50,647 nt of DNA from JOPF133 sp052144935 (GCA_052144935.1 JBKQPR010000273.1:1-50647), one strand, 5' to 3'. Positions 27,188 to 35,524 are shown, numbered from the stretch's first letter. Program-made: numbers and translations. The notes: generated by a model not told the origin, from the letters alone.

Positions 27188-27884
27188 GTGGATTGGTGGA
27201 TGTACATCTGTGTTGCTCTTGCGGGCTTTTTTGGGGGCATGGCAGTAGAGACTTATTTCAAGGCGGCTCATGGCAGAAATTATGATGGCTACCTTATGTT
27301 TGGAGCAGCAGCTCTCCTGCCGTTCGCCGTGTGGAGGTACTGGCCGGATACGACACTGCCGTTCTGGCTGTCGATATCGCTCGTGCCTGTTGAGCTGATT
27401 GCGTTTGGCATCATCGTAAAGAACGAGCTATCGCTGAAGCGGTTAGCCTCCAAATCATCCCTTGTTATTCGGTGCAGCGCCTGCCGCCTAGGAATTGGTA
27501 GCGTACGGGAGGTGCAACACAAAGTCACGATCGGCCGCGACAAACGTCTACTTCTGCCGCGTTTGCCATAGCGAATTGTGCGAGAGGGACGGTGACCTTG
27601 AATATAAGCGGAGCAGGAACCGTGAAAAGCGCCGAAGCGATTGGGAGTGCCCGATATGCATGAGGACTTGCGCTTGTGCAGGTTCGTTGGGAGACGCTGA
27701 CAATCAGAATGCGCGATTCACAGTCGTATTTCGGACACTGAGAGTACCCGCCGATGCCCTGACAAACATCGTGTCGCGGTTCGTGTGCGTAGAATGCATA
27801 AAGGTGCTGTTGCCCCGCTTTGATCCGCCGAAGTGGGAACAGGAGTCACGAGAATACGAGTGGGTAAGAGACGTAGAGGGCTAG
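27188..27884 (+). pseudogene. Membrane/zinc-ribbon protein gene split by a frameshift
   Basis: GTG 27188 is preceded by GGAGGTG. The first frame (127 codons, to 27571) has three hydrophobic segments (MYICVALAGFFGGMAV; YLMFGAAALLPFAVW; PFWLSISLVPVELIAFGIIV) and then CSAC. Around 27541-27548 the coding signal moves to another frame: GRDK joins VYFCRVCHSELCERDGDLEY, followed by CPICMRTC and CVECIKVLL, to a stop at 27884. Joined, they make a ~231-residue protein with several CxxC pairs. A one-base insertion or a sequencing error explains it. Family not recognised; composition is AT-richer than the neighbours, suggesting transfer. Confidence 0.6.
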
Positions 27885-28189
27885 CAGCTAGCTCCCCGAG
27901 AGGAACGAGAGTCCGACTTTAGTCCTGATCTCTTCCCGTGTTTCTAACGCCTATGCGCTCGTTTGGGCGGCCCCAATTGTCGGGAATACCAATGGTAGAA
28001 CCGATGTGCAGCAGCAGACCCTTGAAGAGGCGGTGTCCTCGGTGACATTTGCTGCTTCATTCGAAGGTATCGGTGCCAGCACCGGCGGCTCGATAGAACT
28101 CACCGGCAAGAGAGGAGCGAAGGCCATCGGTACATCCTTAGATCTCACTTAACCAATTTCCACTTAAACACCTCCCGCCGCCGCTGCGT
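27885..28189 (+). other. Possible gene remnant without a start
   Basis: From about 27895 to the TAA at 28150-28152 the plus strand is open and protein-like (VSNAYALVWAAPIVGNTNGR, then VTFAASFEGIGASTGGSIEL) but has no plausible start codon. It may be the 3' end of a lost gene. The remainder up to the next promoter shows nothing. Confidence 0.35.
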
Positions 28190-28195
28190 TATAAT
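28190..28195 (+). promoter_or_regulatory. TATAAT -10 hexamer of the propeller gene
   Basis: A perfect TATAAT lies 23 bp before the ATG at 28219; no good -35 at 17 bp. GGAGG lies about 8 bp before the ATG. Confidence 0.5.
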
Positions 28196-28218
28196 GCCGC
28201 TTGCTGGAGGAATCGCGT

Positions 28219-29310
28219 ATGCCTTTTCGGCTTTGTGTCTTGTGTGTGATGTGCTGCGCCGTAGCGTGCGTCAGCTTTTTCCATCCATCCGCGCTGGCGG
28301 CCGATGCGCCGCCCTCGCCACTGCTGGCGGTGCTGGATCAATTCGTGGCGGCCGGTATTCCGGCGATGGGACCGTCCGAGGTAGCGGCTTCGCGCACCTG
28401 GCCTGAGCAGTCTTCCGTCCCCGAGCGCCCGGGACGAGGACTGGCCCAGCACCCCATGCTCTATGCCGGCGAGGGCTACAACATCATCTTTCTGGTGAAT
28501 CGCGGCCACGTCGTCTGGACTTACTCGACCGGCCCCGGCGGCGAGATCGACGACGTCTGGATGCTTACCAACGGCCACATCCTGTTCGCCCGCCAGTTCC
28601 ATGTCGAAGAAGTTACGCCCCAGAAGCAAGTGGTTTGGCATTACGATGCGCCGCGCGGCACGGAAGTCCACACCTGCCAGCCACTCGGTCTCGACAAAGT
28701 CATGCTGGTGCGGAACGGCCTGCCGCCGAAACTGATGATTATTAATAAGAGGACCGGCGAGACGGAAACGGAGCACGATCTGCCCGCCGAGAGTTTCGTC
28801 GATCCCAAGACCGTGCATGCGCAGTTTCGCCGCGGCCGCGTGACCGCGGCGGGAACATACCTGCTGCCGTTTCTCAAGATGAACAAGGTGGTGGAGTACG
28901 ACAGAGACTTCAATGCCATCTGGACTTACGAGATTCCGACCCCCTGGGCCGCCATCCGGCTGCACAACGGCAACACCTTGATTGCCGATGAACATGACAA
29001 GCTGGTGCGCGAAGTCAACTCGAAGGGCGAGACGGTGTGGGAACTCAGGCAGTCGGACCTGCCCGCGGACATCGTTCTGCACAACATCCAGACGGCCGAC
29101 CGGCTGGCCAACGGCAACACCGTCCTCTTCAGCTCGACCGGCGGCACGAAGCCCCAGGATCGCCCTAACATCATCCAGGCTGTGGAAGTAACTCCGGATA
29201 AGAAGGTGGTCTGGGTGTTGCAGGACTGGAAGAATCTGGGCCCCGCGACCACGGCGCAGTTCCTCGACGAGCCCGGCATGCCGGAGAAGGCCGGCGACTT
29301 GCAACATTGA
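28219..29310 (+). CDS. Secreted PQQ-like beta-propeller protein
   Basis: A 363-residue protein with a signal peptide (MPFRLCVLCVMCCAVACVSF, cleavage near ALAA). Repeated blade-like units of the form HVVWTYSTGPGGEIDDVWML, KQVVWHYDAP, NAIWTYEIP, ETVWELRQSDLP and KVVWVLQDW end in W-x-x and alternate with LxNGxxLxA strings (LTNGHILFA; LHNGNTLIA; LANGNTVLF), as in arylsulfotransferase/PQQ-like propellers. No ligand can be assigned. Its last 385 bp are overlapped on the other strand by an extended DUF6644-like gene. Confidence 0.75.
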   Translation: MPFRLCVLCVMCCAVACVSFFHPSALAADAPPSPLLAVLDQFVAAGIPAMGPSEVAASRTWPEQSSVPERPGRGLAQHPMLYAGEGYNIIFLVNRGHVVWTYSTGPGGEIDDVWMLTNGHILFARQFHVEEVTPQKQVVWHYDAPRGTEVHTCQPLGLDKVMLVRNGLPPKLMIINKRTGETETEHDLPAESFVDPKTVHAQFRRGRVTAAGTYLLPFLKMNKVVEYDRDFNAIWTYEIPTPWAAIRLHNGNTLIADEHDKLVREVNSKGETVWELRQSDLPADIVLHNIQTADRLANGNTVLFSSTGGTKPQDRPNIIQAVEVTPDKKVVWVLQDWKNLGPATTAQFLDEPGMPEKAGDLQH

Positions 29311-29831
29311 AAGGCGCGCCCCGCGGACCGGGCCGCAGCTTTGCGGGCAGGCTCATAGTACGCAATCAGCCGCCCCGCCGAGACAATTCCTACCCATAGC
29401 GCGAGCGACAGGCAAGCCGCCAGTTTCGCCGATCGCGGCATGGGCGTGGCCTCCTCGAGTTTCGCCGCCTTCCCGTATACGCGGCGCCGGAAGACCAGCG
29501 CATGCAGGCCCACCAGCGCGAGCAGGCCGAGCTTCAGTTGAAAATAAGGGTTCCCGTAGTAGGTTGCGGCTTTGGCTCCCGCCAGCAGAATGCCGCTCGA
29601 AGCCATCATCACGAAACCAATTCGCTTCCAGTGGCGCAGTTGTCCGATGACATCCGACGCCGGCTGACCGGTCATGGCGAGCGAGAGCAACCGCAGGTCG
29701 GTCATTAGAATCGCGCCGCCGAACAATGCGATCGAGGACAAATGCGTAGAAAGAATGATTGGATAGGCCAGCGCCGATTCACGAATCGCCGTAAATAGCG
29801 CCAGATTCTGGATACTCTCAGACAAAGGCAT
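28926..29831 (-). CDS. DUF6644-like membrane protein with antisense C-terminal extension
   Basis: 301 residues from ATG 29831. The first ~170 are like the three genes upstream: an N-terminal SIQNLALFTAIRESALAYPI, then four hydrophobic helices with VDLRLL-like LMTDLRLLSLAM, and ALWVGIVSAGRLIAYYE near residue 165. Paralogues end at that point; this one has no stop and continues about 128 codons antisense to the propeller gene (28926-29310). The extension has no membrane segments and is probably an accident of a lost stop codon. The start overlaps the previous gene by 14 bp. Confidence 0.65.
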   Translation of the reverse strand: MPLSESIQNLALFTAIRESALAYPIILSTHLSSIALFGGAILMTDLRLLSLAMTGQPASDVIGQLRHWKRIGFVMMASSGILLAGAKAATYYGNPYFQLKLGLLALVGLHALVFRRRVYGKAAKLEEATPMPRSAKLAACLSLALWVGIVSAGRLIAYYEPARKAAARSAGRAFQCCKSPAFSGMPGSSRNCAVVAGPRFFQSCNTQTTFLSGVTSTAWMMLGRSWGFVPPVELKRTVLPLASRSAVWMLCRTMSAGRSDCLSSHTVSPFELTSRTSLSCSSAIKVLPLCSRMAAQGVGIS

Positions 29832-30261
29832 AGAATATCCCGCCAAATACCACCGAGAGCCACAAAGCCATGGAGAGCGCGCCAGTGGCCATTCCCGCGA
29901 AAGCCGAATGCTCCGACAACGCCACCTTCAGGTGTACCGTGTAGTTATAAACGATCGCCGCCAGAAGGCACGCCATCTTGAATCGGAACGCCGGGTTGTA
30001 GAAATAACTGGCCGGATCGGTAGTCACCAGCAGCATTCCGGAAGTTACCACCAGAAGGATGCCCGACAGCGTCCAAAGCTGCGTGCCTCTAACCAATTGC
30101 GCGGATGTCTGGCGCCGCATCCCCAGGCCGAGCAGGCGCACATCGACGATGGCAATCGTCCCAATCGACATGGCGAACGATGCAATGTGAATGATTTCGA
30201 GCAGTGGAAACGACCATTCGTTGTTGTTGAGCGGATTGGTGGAGGGATCGTAAGGCTGCAT
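29818..30261 (-). CDS. DUF6644-like membrane protein
   Basis: A 147-residue protein with four hydrophobic segments (IIHIASFAMSIGTIAIVDVR; LWTLSGILLVVTSGMLLV; FKMACLLAAIVYNYTVHL; GALSMALWLSVVFGGIFYAF). The signature VDVRLLGLGMRR matches its neighbours. The stop abuts 30262's partner: its ATG directly follows the upstream gene's stop. Function unknown; the His in EIIHI is shared with the paralogues (EILHL, ETAHL), so a bound haem or metal is conceivable but unproven. Confidence 0.75.
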   Translation of the reverse strand: MQPYDPSTNPLNNNEWSFPLLEIIHIASFAMSIGTIAIVDVRLLGLGMRRQTSAQLVRGTQLWTLSGILLVVTSGMLLVTTDPASYFYNPAFRFKMACLLAAIVYNYTVHLKVALSEHSAFAGMATGALSMALWLSVVFGGIFYAFV

Positions 30262-30723
30262 TTACTGAAACCCGATGGCCCGCCCCGCGAGCCCCACGCC
30301 GAACCACAGCGCCAGCGAAATACACGCGGCCGGCCTGCTCCAGAGAGGCAGGCGTGCGGAGACCTCCATCCGTAGCGCCCGGCGAAAGATGACCAGATGC
30401 GAGACGATCGCCAGCGAAAGCAGCAGCATCTTGACCGCAAAGGGCGGGCTTCGGTAGCACTTCATGGCCTCGGAGAGGAACAGCAGCACGCCCGTCGCCA
30501 CCATAAAAGCCAGGCCTCCGCGGATCCACGGCGCCAATTCGCCGGCGAGCTGCGAAACCGGCTGCCGGCGCATTCCCCATCCCAGCAGGCGAAGATGGAG
30601 CACCACCAGAGACCCCAGCAACACCGTGAGCCCGAGGAGGTGAAGAATCTCTACCACGGCGAACATCCAGGTGGAATCGCGGATCTCCACGGCGATCCAG
30701 GAGGAATCGCACCACTGGAACAT
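30262..30723 (-). CDS. DUF6644-like membrane protein
   Basis: A 153-residue protein: IRDSTWMFAVVEILHLLGLT, LHLRLLGWGMRRQPVSQLAG, VATGVLLFLSEAMKCY, FAVKMLLLSLAIVSHLVIFR, and ISLALWFGVGLAGRAIGF. Four membrane helices. The paralogues share I-R-(E/D)-S-x-W near the start, a His in helix 1, LRLLGxGM, LFLSEA and LW-x-G-x-x-x-x-GR-x-I at the end. Part of the tandem array; cellular role unknown. Confidence 0.78.
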   Translation of the reverse strand: MFQWCDSSWIAVEIRDSTWMFAVVEILHLLGLTVLLGSLVVLHLRLLGWGMRRQPVSQLAGELAPWIRGGLAFMVATGVLLFLSEAMKCYRSPPFAVKMLLLSLAIVSHLVIFRRALRMEVSARLPLWSRPAACISLALWFGVGLAGRAIGFQ

Positions 30724-30762
30724 GGGACGGAGTATGGTGGGAAAGCCGATCAGATGGTCCTC

Positions 30763-31254
30763 TCACTTTCCGTAGGCAATCGCGCGCCCCATCGCGATGA
30801 TGCCGATCCAGAGCGTGACCGAGACCGCGCCGGCGAAGCGCGCGCGCGTGGGCGCGGCAGGCAGAGCGTCCCAGACTTCCACGCCGGGATACACCTTCCA
30901 ATGGAACAGCGCGGCGTTCACCGCGGCCAGCGCCAGCATCGCGATTTTGATTCGAAAGAAGACGCTGTGATAGCACTTCACGGCTTCCGAAAGGAAGAGT
31001 AACGAGCCGGTGATCGCCATCGACACAAAAGCCGACACTGTCCAGGGCTGGAGTTGCTCCAGAACCTCGCTCAGGCGCTCGCGTTTCATGCCGATGCCCA
31101 GCAGGCGCAGATCGACGAATAAGATCGTCCCGGCGGAGACCGCAATGCCGAGTAAGTGAGCCGTTTCGATAATGGGAAACACCCAGATCGACTCGCGAAT
31201 CGCGGTGCTGAAGGCCGTGCTGTCGATCCATTCGCAGATGCCGAGAATTGACAT
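30763..31254 (-). CDS. DUF6644-like membrane protein
   Basis: A 163-residue protein, first of the four-gene array: STAIRESIWVFPIIETAHLL, VDLRLLGIGMKRERLSEVLE, ITGSLLFLSEAVKCYHSVFF, IKIAMLALAAVNAALFHWKV, VTLWIGIIAMGRAIAYGK. Four helices, with the conserved His in helix 1. It is 33 bp downstream of the DUF6152 gene, suggesting one transcript running from 33597 to 28926. Confidence 0.8.
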   Translation of the reverse strand: MSILGICEWIDSTAFSTAIRESIWVFPIIETAHLLGIAVSAGTILFVDLRLLGIGMKRERLSEVLEQLQPWTVSAFVSMAITGSLLFLSEAVKCYHSVFFRIKIAMLALAAVNAALFHWKVYPGVEVWDALPAAPTRARFAGAVSVTLWIGIIAMGRAIAYGK

Positions 31255-31287
31255 TCTTCGCCGGGGCGTTTCATTCGCGGTGGGGAT

Positions 31288-31701
31288 CTACTTATCCGAG
31301 TCTCCGTGAGCGCCCGGCGCAGATCCGCCCAAAAACAGCTTGCGGCCGTCGGCGAAGGCGACAAATTGACCTACCGCCCGGTTGGAGCCATCCTTAGCTT
31401 GAAACCCCTCCACCACCACTTCGCTTCCAGGCGGCAAAGCGGCTTTGGTAAAACCCAAGCGGAGCAGGGCGTTCGGGCTTCCCCCTTCCACCATCCAACT
31501 TACTATCTTCCCGTCGGGGTCTTTCACGTCGATGTGAATCCAGGAATGCGGATTGATCCAGTCCATCTTAGTGACCGTGCCCTGCAGCTTGACGGGCCGC
31601 TTGATGTCGAACTCCGCGGCAAACGAGTGATGCGCGCCGGCCGGCGCCACCGCCAGAAATAACACCGCGCACGCCGTCAAAACCGCCGGCTTCCTCCGCA
31701 T
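31288..31701 (-). CDS. DUF6152 secreted protein
   Basis: A 137-residue exported protein: signal peptide MRRKPAVLTACAVLFLAVAP, then AGAHHSFAAEFDIKRPVKLQ, GTVTKMDWINPHSWIHIDV, and a small beta-barrel-like body ending VGQFVAFADGRKLFLGG. The HHSFAAEFD and NPH motifs are diagnostic of DUF6152; the exposed His cluster suggests metal binding. ATG 31701 has AGGAG 7 bp upstream; an upstream GTG overlapping the previous stop is less likely. Confidence 0.85.
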   Translation of the reverse strand: MRRKPAVLTACAVLFLAVAPAGAHHSFAAEFDIKRPVKLQGTVTKMDWINPHSWIHIDVKDPDGKIVSWMVEGGSPNALLRLGFTKAALPPGSEVVVEGFQAKDGSNRAVGQFVAFADGRKLFLGGSAPGAHGDSDK

Positions 31702-31715
31702 TCGATTCTCTCCTG

Positions 31716-32765
31716 TCACTTCGAGGCCTTCCTCGCGGCTTCTTCCGCCGCCTTCTCCATCGCGCGGGCCCCCGAGAGCGTGTTGGCGAGCCCCAGGTTC
31801 CCCTCGTGGCAGGCGAACTCGAAGATCGGGCCTTCGGTCCGGGTCAACGGGATCTGCGCGGTCCAGGGGCGTACCCAGGTCGCCGGATCTTCGGCTGTGA
31901 ATTCGTAGAGGATCGTGTCGCTATCGACTCGCGTGAAGCGCTCCACAAGCTGCAAGCCAGCGGTGGAACCCCGGAAGGCCGTCTTGTCCGTGAAATTGGT
32001 GGTATCCACCACCAGCGTGTCGCCCTCCCAATGGCCGCGCGAATCGCCCATCCACTGGCGAATGCTTTGCGGCAGATGCGGATTTCCGCCCGTGGGCCCG
32101 TCTACCGCCCCGTCTATAGGAATGATGCGCGCGCTGTGGATCATCTCCTGCAAAATGGCCACGTGTCCGGCCTCCTGCACGATCTGCAGGTTGCTGTTGA
32201 AAGTCCAGGGGAGCATGGGAGGTCCCTCGCTGGCGTAAAGTATACAGCGCTCCTGCAACGGCCGGTTCTCCGGACCGTCGAATTGATGCCCCCGATTCCG
32301 CGCCGCGCGCTCGGCATTGCGCTTCTGCGCCTCGGGCGTGAAAGGCGGGATCCGTCCATCGGGCCCCACAATGAAGGACGTGCGCAGTGTGAACGCCACC
32401 TTCTCCTGGCCCACGTCCAGCCCGTACTGGGACATGTTGTAGTGCTCGGGGGCCTGCGATCCGAGGCGCTCCCAGGTGGATCTTCCGAGCACGCGGCGGG
32501 CGTTTTCGGCGGCCTCTTGCTCGGTATAGAATTCCTTGCCCTTTAGGCTCGCGGGCCGTTCCAGCGGCACCACCGAGGCATTCGTCCAGATGCCCTCGAA
32601 GTCGGGGTGGCCGTCGGGAGTTCGCGGTAGAGCGACGGGTCGGGCGGCGGGCTTCGCGGCCGGCTTGGCCATCGGCGCCGGGTCCTGGCACCAGGCCGGC
32701 GCTGCCGCGATCATCGCGGCTATTCCCGTGGCTGCGGCCATGATCGCGACACTCTGGCGAATCAT
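31716..32765 (-). CDS. Secreted protein, TPDGxPDFEGIW family
   Basis: A 349-residue protein with a signal peptide (MIRQSVAIMAAATGIAAMIA) and an Ala/Pro/Lys-rich linker (PMAKPAAKPAARPVA). The body carries LPRTPDGHPDFEGIWTNAS, ERCILYASEGPPMLPW, WEGDTLVVDTTNFTDKTAF, and YEFTAEDPATWVRPWTAQIP. These strings are shared with the next gene upstream. Such proteins are abundant in acidobacterial genomes and lack an assigned function; enclosed by DUF6152 and DUF6644 genes they look like parts of one envelope system. Confidence 0.7.
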   Translation of the reverse strand: MIRQSVAIMAAATGIAAMIAAAPAWCQDPAPMAKPAAKPAARPVALPRTPDGHPDFEGIWTNASVVPLERPASLKGKEFYTEQEAAENARRVLGRSTWERLGSQAPEHYNMSQYGLDVGQEKVAFTLRTSFIVGPDGRIPPFTPEAQKRNAERAARNRGHQFDGPENRPLQERCILYASEGPPMLPWTFNSNLQIVQEAGHVAILQEMIHSARIIPIDGAVDGPTGGNPHLPQSIRQWMGDSRGHWEGDTLVVDTTNFTDKTAFRGSTAGLQLVERFTRVDSDTILYEFTAEDPATWVRPWTAQIPLTRTEGPIFEFACHEGNLGLANTLSGARAMEKAAEEAARKASK

Positions 32766-32784
32766 TCGGTTCCCCTCCCTCGGG

Positions 32785-33597
32785 TCACTTGCTGGTTTTC
32801 TTGCGAAGCGGCCCGTACATCAATTCTTCCACAAATTCCACACACTTGAACTCCAAAAGTTGGGCATGCGGCTCTTCGTGGCGATACAGGATCATGCTCA
32901 TCTTCCAGGGCCGCGAAAACACCTTGGGGTCCTCAATCGAGGCCTCATAGGAAAGGGTCTCGGGACTGCGCGCCGTATAACGCTCCACCACGTGGAGCGC
33001 ATCGCTATGGAAATTGCCGGCCCGGTCAAACCAGGTCTGGTCGTTGAGGCCGGTGACGTCCACCACTAACGTCTCCCCGTCCCAGTGTCCGTTCGACCAG
33101 CCCATCCAACTGTCGATGGGCGCCTCTTTGGCCGTTTGCATATTGACCGTGCGAACCGCGCCGGCATACTCGTAAGCCAACAGGATGGTCTTCGGAGACT
33201 GCACGATCTGAAAAGGATAAGGCATGTAAGTGGCGCGGGGCACGCCCGGCAGGTAGCATTTGACTTCAGGGTCGGCCGTCCAGCGGTTGGCAAAGTTTTC
33301 CTTCTTCTTGGCGGCCGCCTCCGGCAGATAGGGGATCTCCTCACCCTCGACCACGCCCAGCCCCGGAGGAATCGCCCCAATGGCGCCGAGCTGGGGCACG
33401 GGCCCCGCCGCCGCCGCATGCCCCTGAATATCCCAATTGGCGGTGTTCAATGCCTGCCAGATTCCGTTCAGATTGGGTTTGCCATCCGGCGTGCGCGGCG
33501 CTCTGTAGACGGGGGTCTGCGCCGCCGCTGGGGGCACGGGCAGCGACATGGCAGCCGCCAAGGCCACTCCGGCCCACATCCGTCCCCTTGCGCGCAT
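32785..33597 (-). CDS. Secreted protein, paralogue of the previous one
   Basis: A 270-residue protein with a signal peptide (MRARGRMWAGVALAAAMSLP). It shares APRTPDGKPNLNGIWQALNT, VKCYLPGVPRATYMPYPFQI, WDGETLVVDVTGLNDQTWFD, and YEASIEDPKVFSRPWKMSMI with the 349-residue protein. First gene of the minus-strand group 33597-28926; 19 bp separate the two paralogues. Confidence 0.7.
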   Translation of the reverse strand: MRARGRMWAGVALAAAMSLPVPPAAAQTPVYRAPRTPDGKPNLNGIWQALNTANWDIQGHAAAAGPVPQLGAIGAIPPGLGVVEGEEIPYLPEAAAKKKENFANRWTADPEVKCYLPGVPRATYMPYPFQIVQSPKTILLAYEYAGAVRTVNMQTAKEAPIDSWMGWSNGHWDGETLVVDVTGLNDQTWFDRAGNFHSDALHVVERYTARSPETLSYEASIEDPKVFSRPWKMSMILYRHEEPHAQLLEFKCVEFVEELMYGPLRKKTSK

Positions 33598-33698
33598 TTG
33601 CCTGAGTCTCTCATCCCGCGCGCTTCGCAGTCAAATTCAGAGGCCTCAGATGACGGAGGAGCTCCTAAAAGCGGCCGGTTCTCACCGCCGGAGCGGAC

Positions 33699-33781
33699 TA
33701 TACTAAGCTGTCAGCCCTCATTGGCCGGCCACACCGGAGCGGCCGGTCGGGGCGCGCGCGGTTGCCGATCGCTGACAGCTT
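33699..33781 (+). promoter_or_regulatory. Promoter element and structured leader of the Nif3-like pair
   Basis: A TATACT -10-like hexamer (33699-33704) is followed at once by AAGCTGTCAG (33705-33714), whose exact inverse CTGACAGCTT lies at 33772-33781. Between them, CCGGCC and GGCCGG segments can form an inner stem. The folded leader would end about 10 bp before the GGAGG of the first Nif3 gene. No -35 was found. Confidence 0.5.
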
Positions 33782-33799
33782 GAGGCACAGGAGGCGGGC

Positions 33800-34738
33800 A
33801 TGAGCAGCTCGGAGCTTTCCAGAAGACGTTTCGCCCGGCTTGCGGGAACGGCGGCGGGAACGGCTGTCCTAGCAGGTCCACCCCTGTTGGGCCAACGCGT
33901 TCCGCTCACGGCCCAGCAGGTGATCGACCGGATCCAAAAGATTGCCGGAGTTCCGTGGCAGGCGCAGACCCTTGATACGTTCAAGGCGGGCGATCCTTCG
34001 ACGCCGGTCAGAGGGATCGCTACCACGGCGATGGCCACCATGGACGTCCTGACCCGTGCGTCCAAAGAAAGCCTCAACCTGGTAGTCACCTTGGAGCCGG
34101 TCTTCTTCGGGCGCCTCGACGCTCAGGCCGCGCCGGTTAATCCCGGTGGCCCTGCCGGGGGCCGCGGCCAGGCCGGCGTCAGCCTGGACGATCCAGTGTT
34201 CCTCGCCAAGCAGGAGTTCATCCGCAAGAACGGTCTGGTGGTCTGGAGGTTCACCGATCATTGGCGCGCACGAAAGCCCGACCCGTTTGCGGCCGGGCTG
34301 GCGGAGGCGCTCGGATGGCGCTCATACCAGGTGGGTGACGATCCGTTCCGCTATGATCTGCCGGCCGGCTCGTTGGCTTCGCTGGCGGATCGCTTGAAGA
34401 GGCAGCTCAAGGCGCGAGCCGGCATCCGCGTGGTTGGCGATCCGCAGACCCGCGTCCGCCGCATCGCCATGCTTCCGGGCCTCTCGCCGCTCGCGGCGAC
34501 TATGAAAAGCCTGCCCGAGTGCGACGTGATTCTGGCGGGAGAGACGCGGGAATGGGAATCGGTCGAATACGCCGCCGATACCGTGGCGGCGGGCCGGAAG
34601 AAGGGCATGATCATGCTGGGGCGCGTTCTGTCCGAAGACCCGGGCATGAACGTTTGTGCCCAGTGGCTGAAAACGTTGGTCCCCGAGGCGCCCGTCCGCT
34701 GGATGCCTGCCGGCGATCCGTATTGGAGGCCCGCTTAG
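33800..34738 (+). CDS. Nif3/DUF34-like protein with Tat-type signal, ligand residues lost
   Basis: 312 residues. The N-terminus SSSELSRRRFARLAGTAAGT is a twin-arginine signal. The rest aligns with the next protein (TAQQVIDRIQKIAGVPW; TFKAGDPSTPVRGIATTAMA; ALGWRSYQVG). At each place where the paralogue has a candidate metal-binding His, this one does not: VVTLEP for VVTHEP, WRFTDHWRARK for WRFHDHWHARR, MLGRVLSEDPG for ILGHSVSEEPG. It is therefore probably a non-metal pseudoenzyme exported from the cytoplasm. The stop is immediately followed by the ATG of its partner. Confidence 0.75.
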   Translation: MSSSELSRRRFARLAGTAAGTAVLAGPPLLGQRVPLTAQQVIDRIQKIAGVPWQAQTLDTFKAGDPSTPVRGIATTAMATMDVLTRASKESLNLVVTLEPVFFGRLDAQAAPVNPGGPAGGRGQAGVSLDDPVFLAKQEFIRKNGLVVWRFTDHWRARKPDPFAAGLAEALGWRSYQVGDDPFRYDLPAGSLASLADRLKRQLKARAGIRVVGDPQTRVRRIAMLPGLSPLAATMKSLPECDVILAGETREWESVEYAADTVAAGRKKGMIMLGRVLSEDPGMNVCAQWLKTLVPEAPVRWMPAGDPYWRPA

Positions 34739-35524
34739 ATGACCGCCAATGAAGTAGTGGAACGGATCAAAAAGAATCTCGGCGTTCCGTGGAACGAGCG
34801 GACTTACAGAGATACCTTCAAGGCCGGCAGCCCGGATGCGGAGGTGAAAGGGATCGCCACCACCTTTATGTCCACGCTGGATCAACTCCAGCGTTCCCAC
34901 GCGGCCGGAATGAACATGGTAGTTACTCACGAGCCGACCTTCTGGAGCGATACCGACACCGTGACGGACCTCACCGGCGATCCGATTTACCAGTTCAAAG
35001 TGGACTTCTGCGACAGGAACCATATGGTGGTTTGGCGATTCCACGACCACTGGCACGCGCGCAGACCGGACATGGAGTGGGTGGGCCTCGCGCGAGCGCT
35101 GGGCTGGGAGGGCCGCGAAACCGGGCCCAACCAACACCGCTACACCCTTCTGCCCACTACCCTGGGAGCCTTGGCCGCGGACGTACAGCGGCATATGAAT
35201 GCGCGCGCCCTTCGAGTGGTGGGCGATCCCAATGCCAAGATAAGCACCATTGCGTTGGGCGTGGGTTACAACATTCCGCGAATCTCGCCCGATGTGGATG
35301 TAGTCATGGGCGGCGAGAGTCCGGAAGCCGGCGGCGCCCTGGACGATACCGAATACGTTCTGGACGCGGCCGCCCTTGGCATGCACAAGGGTCAAATTAT
35401 CCTGGGGCACAGCGTGTCGGAGGAGCCCGGAATGGAGGACTGCGCCACCTGGCTGCGCACATTCATTACCGAGGTGCCGATTCAGTGGATTCGAGCGGGC
35501 GAACCTTTTTGGTCTCCGAAGTAG
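34739..35524 (+). CDS. Nif3-like dinuclear metal centre protein
   Basis: 261 residues of the Nif3/DUF34 family (E. coli YbgI): TANEVVERIKKNLGVPWNER, GIATTFMSTLDQLQRSHAAG, MVVTHEPTFW, and ILGHSVSEEPGMEDCATWL, with the His and Glu residues expected to hold two metal ions. Family members are thought to act as hydrolases (GTP cyclohydrolase-like or others), but the function is unsettled. No signal peptide. It starts directly after the stop of the Tat-targeted paralogue, so both are made together. Confidence 0.8.
   Translation: MTANEVVERIKKNLGVPWNERTYRDTFKAGSPDAEVKGIATTFMSTLDQLQRSHAAGMNMVVTHEPTFWSDTDTVTDLTGDPIYQFKVDFCDRNHMVVWRFHDHWHARRPDMEWVGLARALGWEGRETGPNQHRYTLLPTTLGALAADVQRHMNARALRVVGDPNAKISTIALGVGYNIPRISPDVDVVMGGESPEAGGALDDTEYVLDAAALGMHKGQIILGHSVSEEPGMEDCATWLRTFITEVPIQWIRAGEPFWSPK

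Noticed and set aside
28189..29307. A 372-codon minus-strand open frame
   Set aside because: Antisense to the propeller gene, which has a signal peptide, promoter element and blades.
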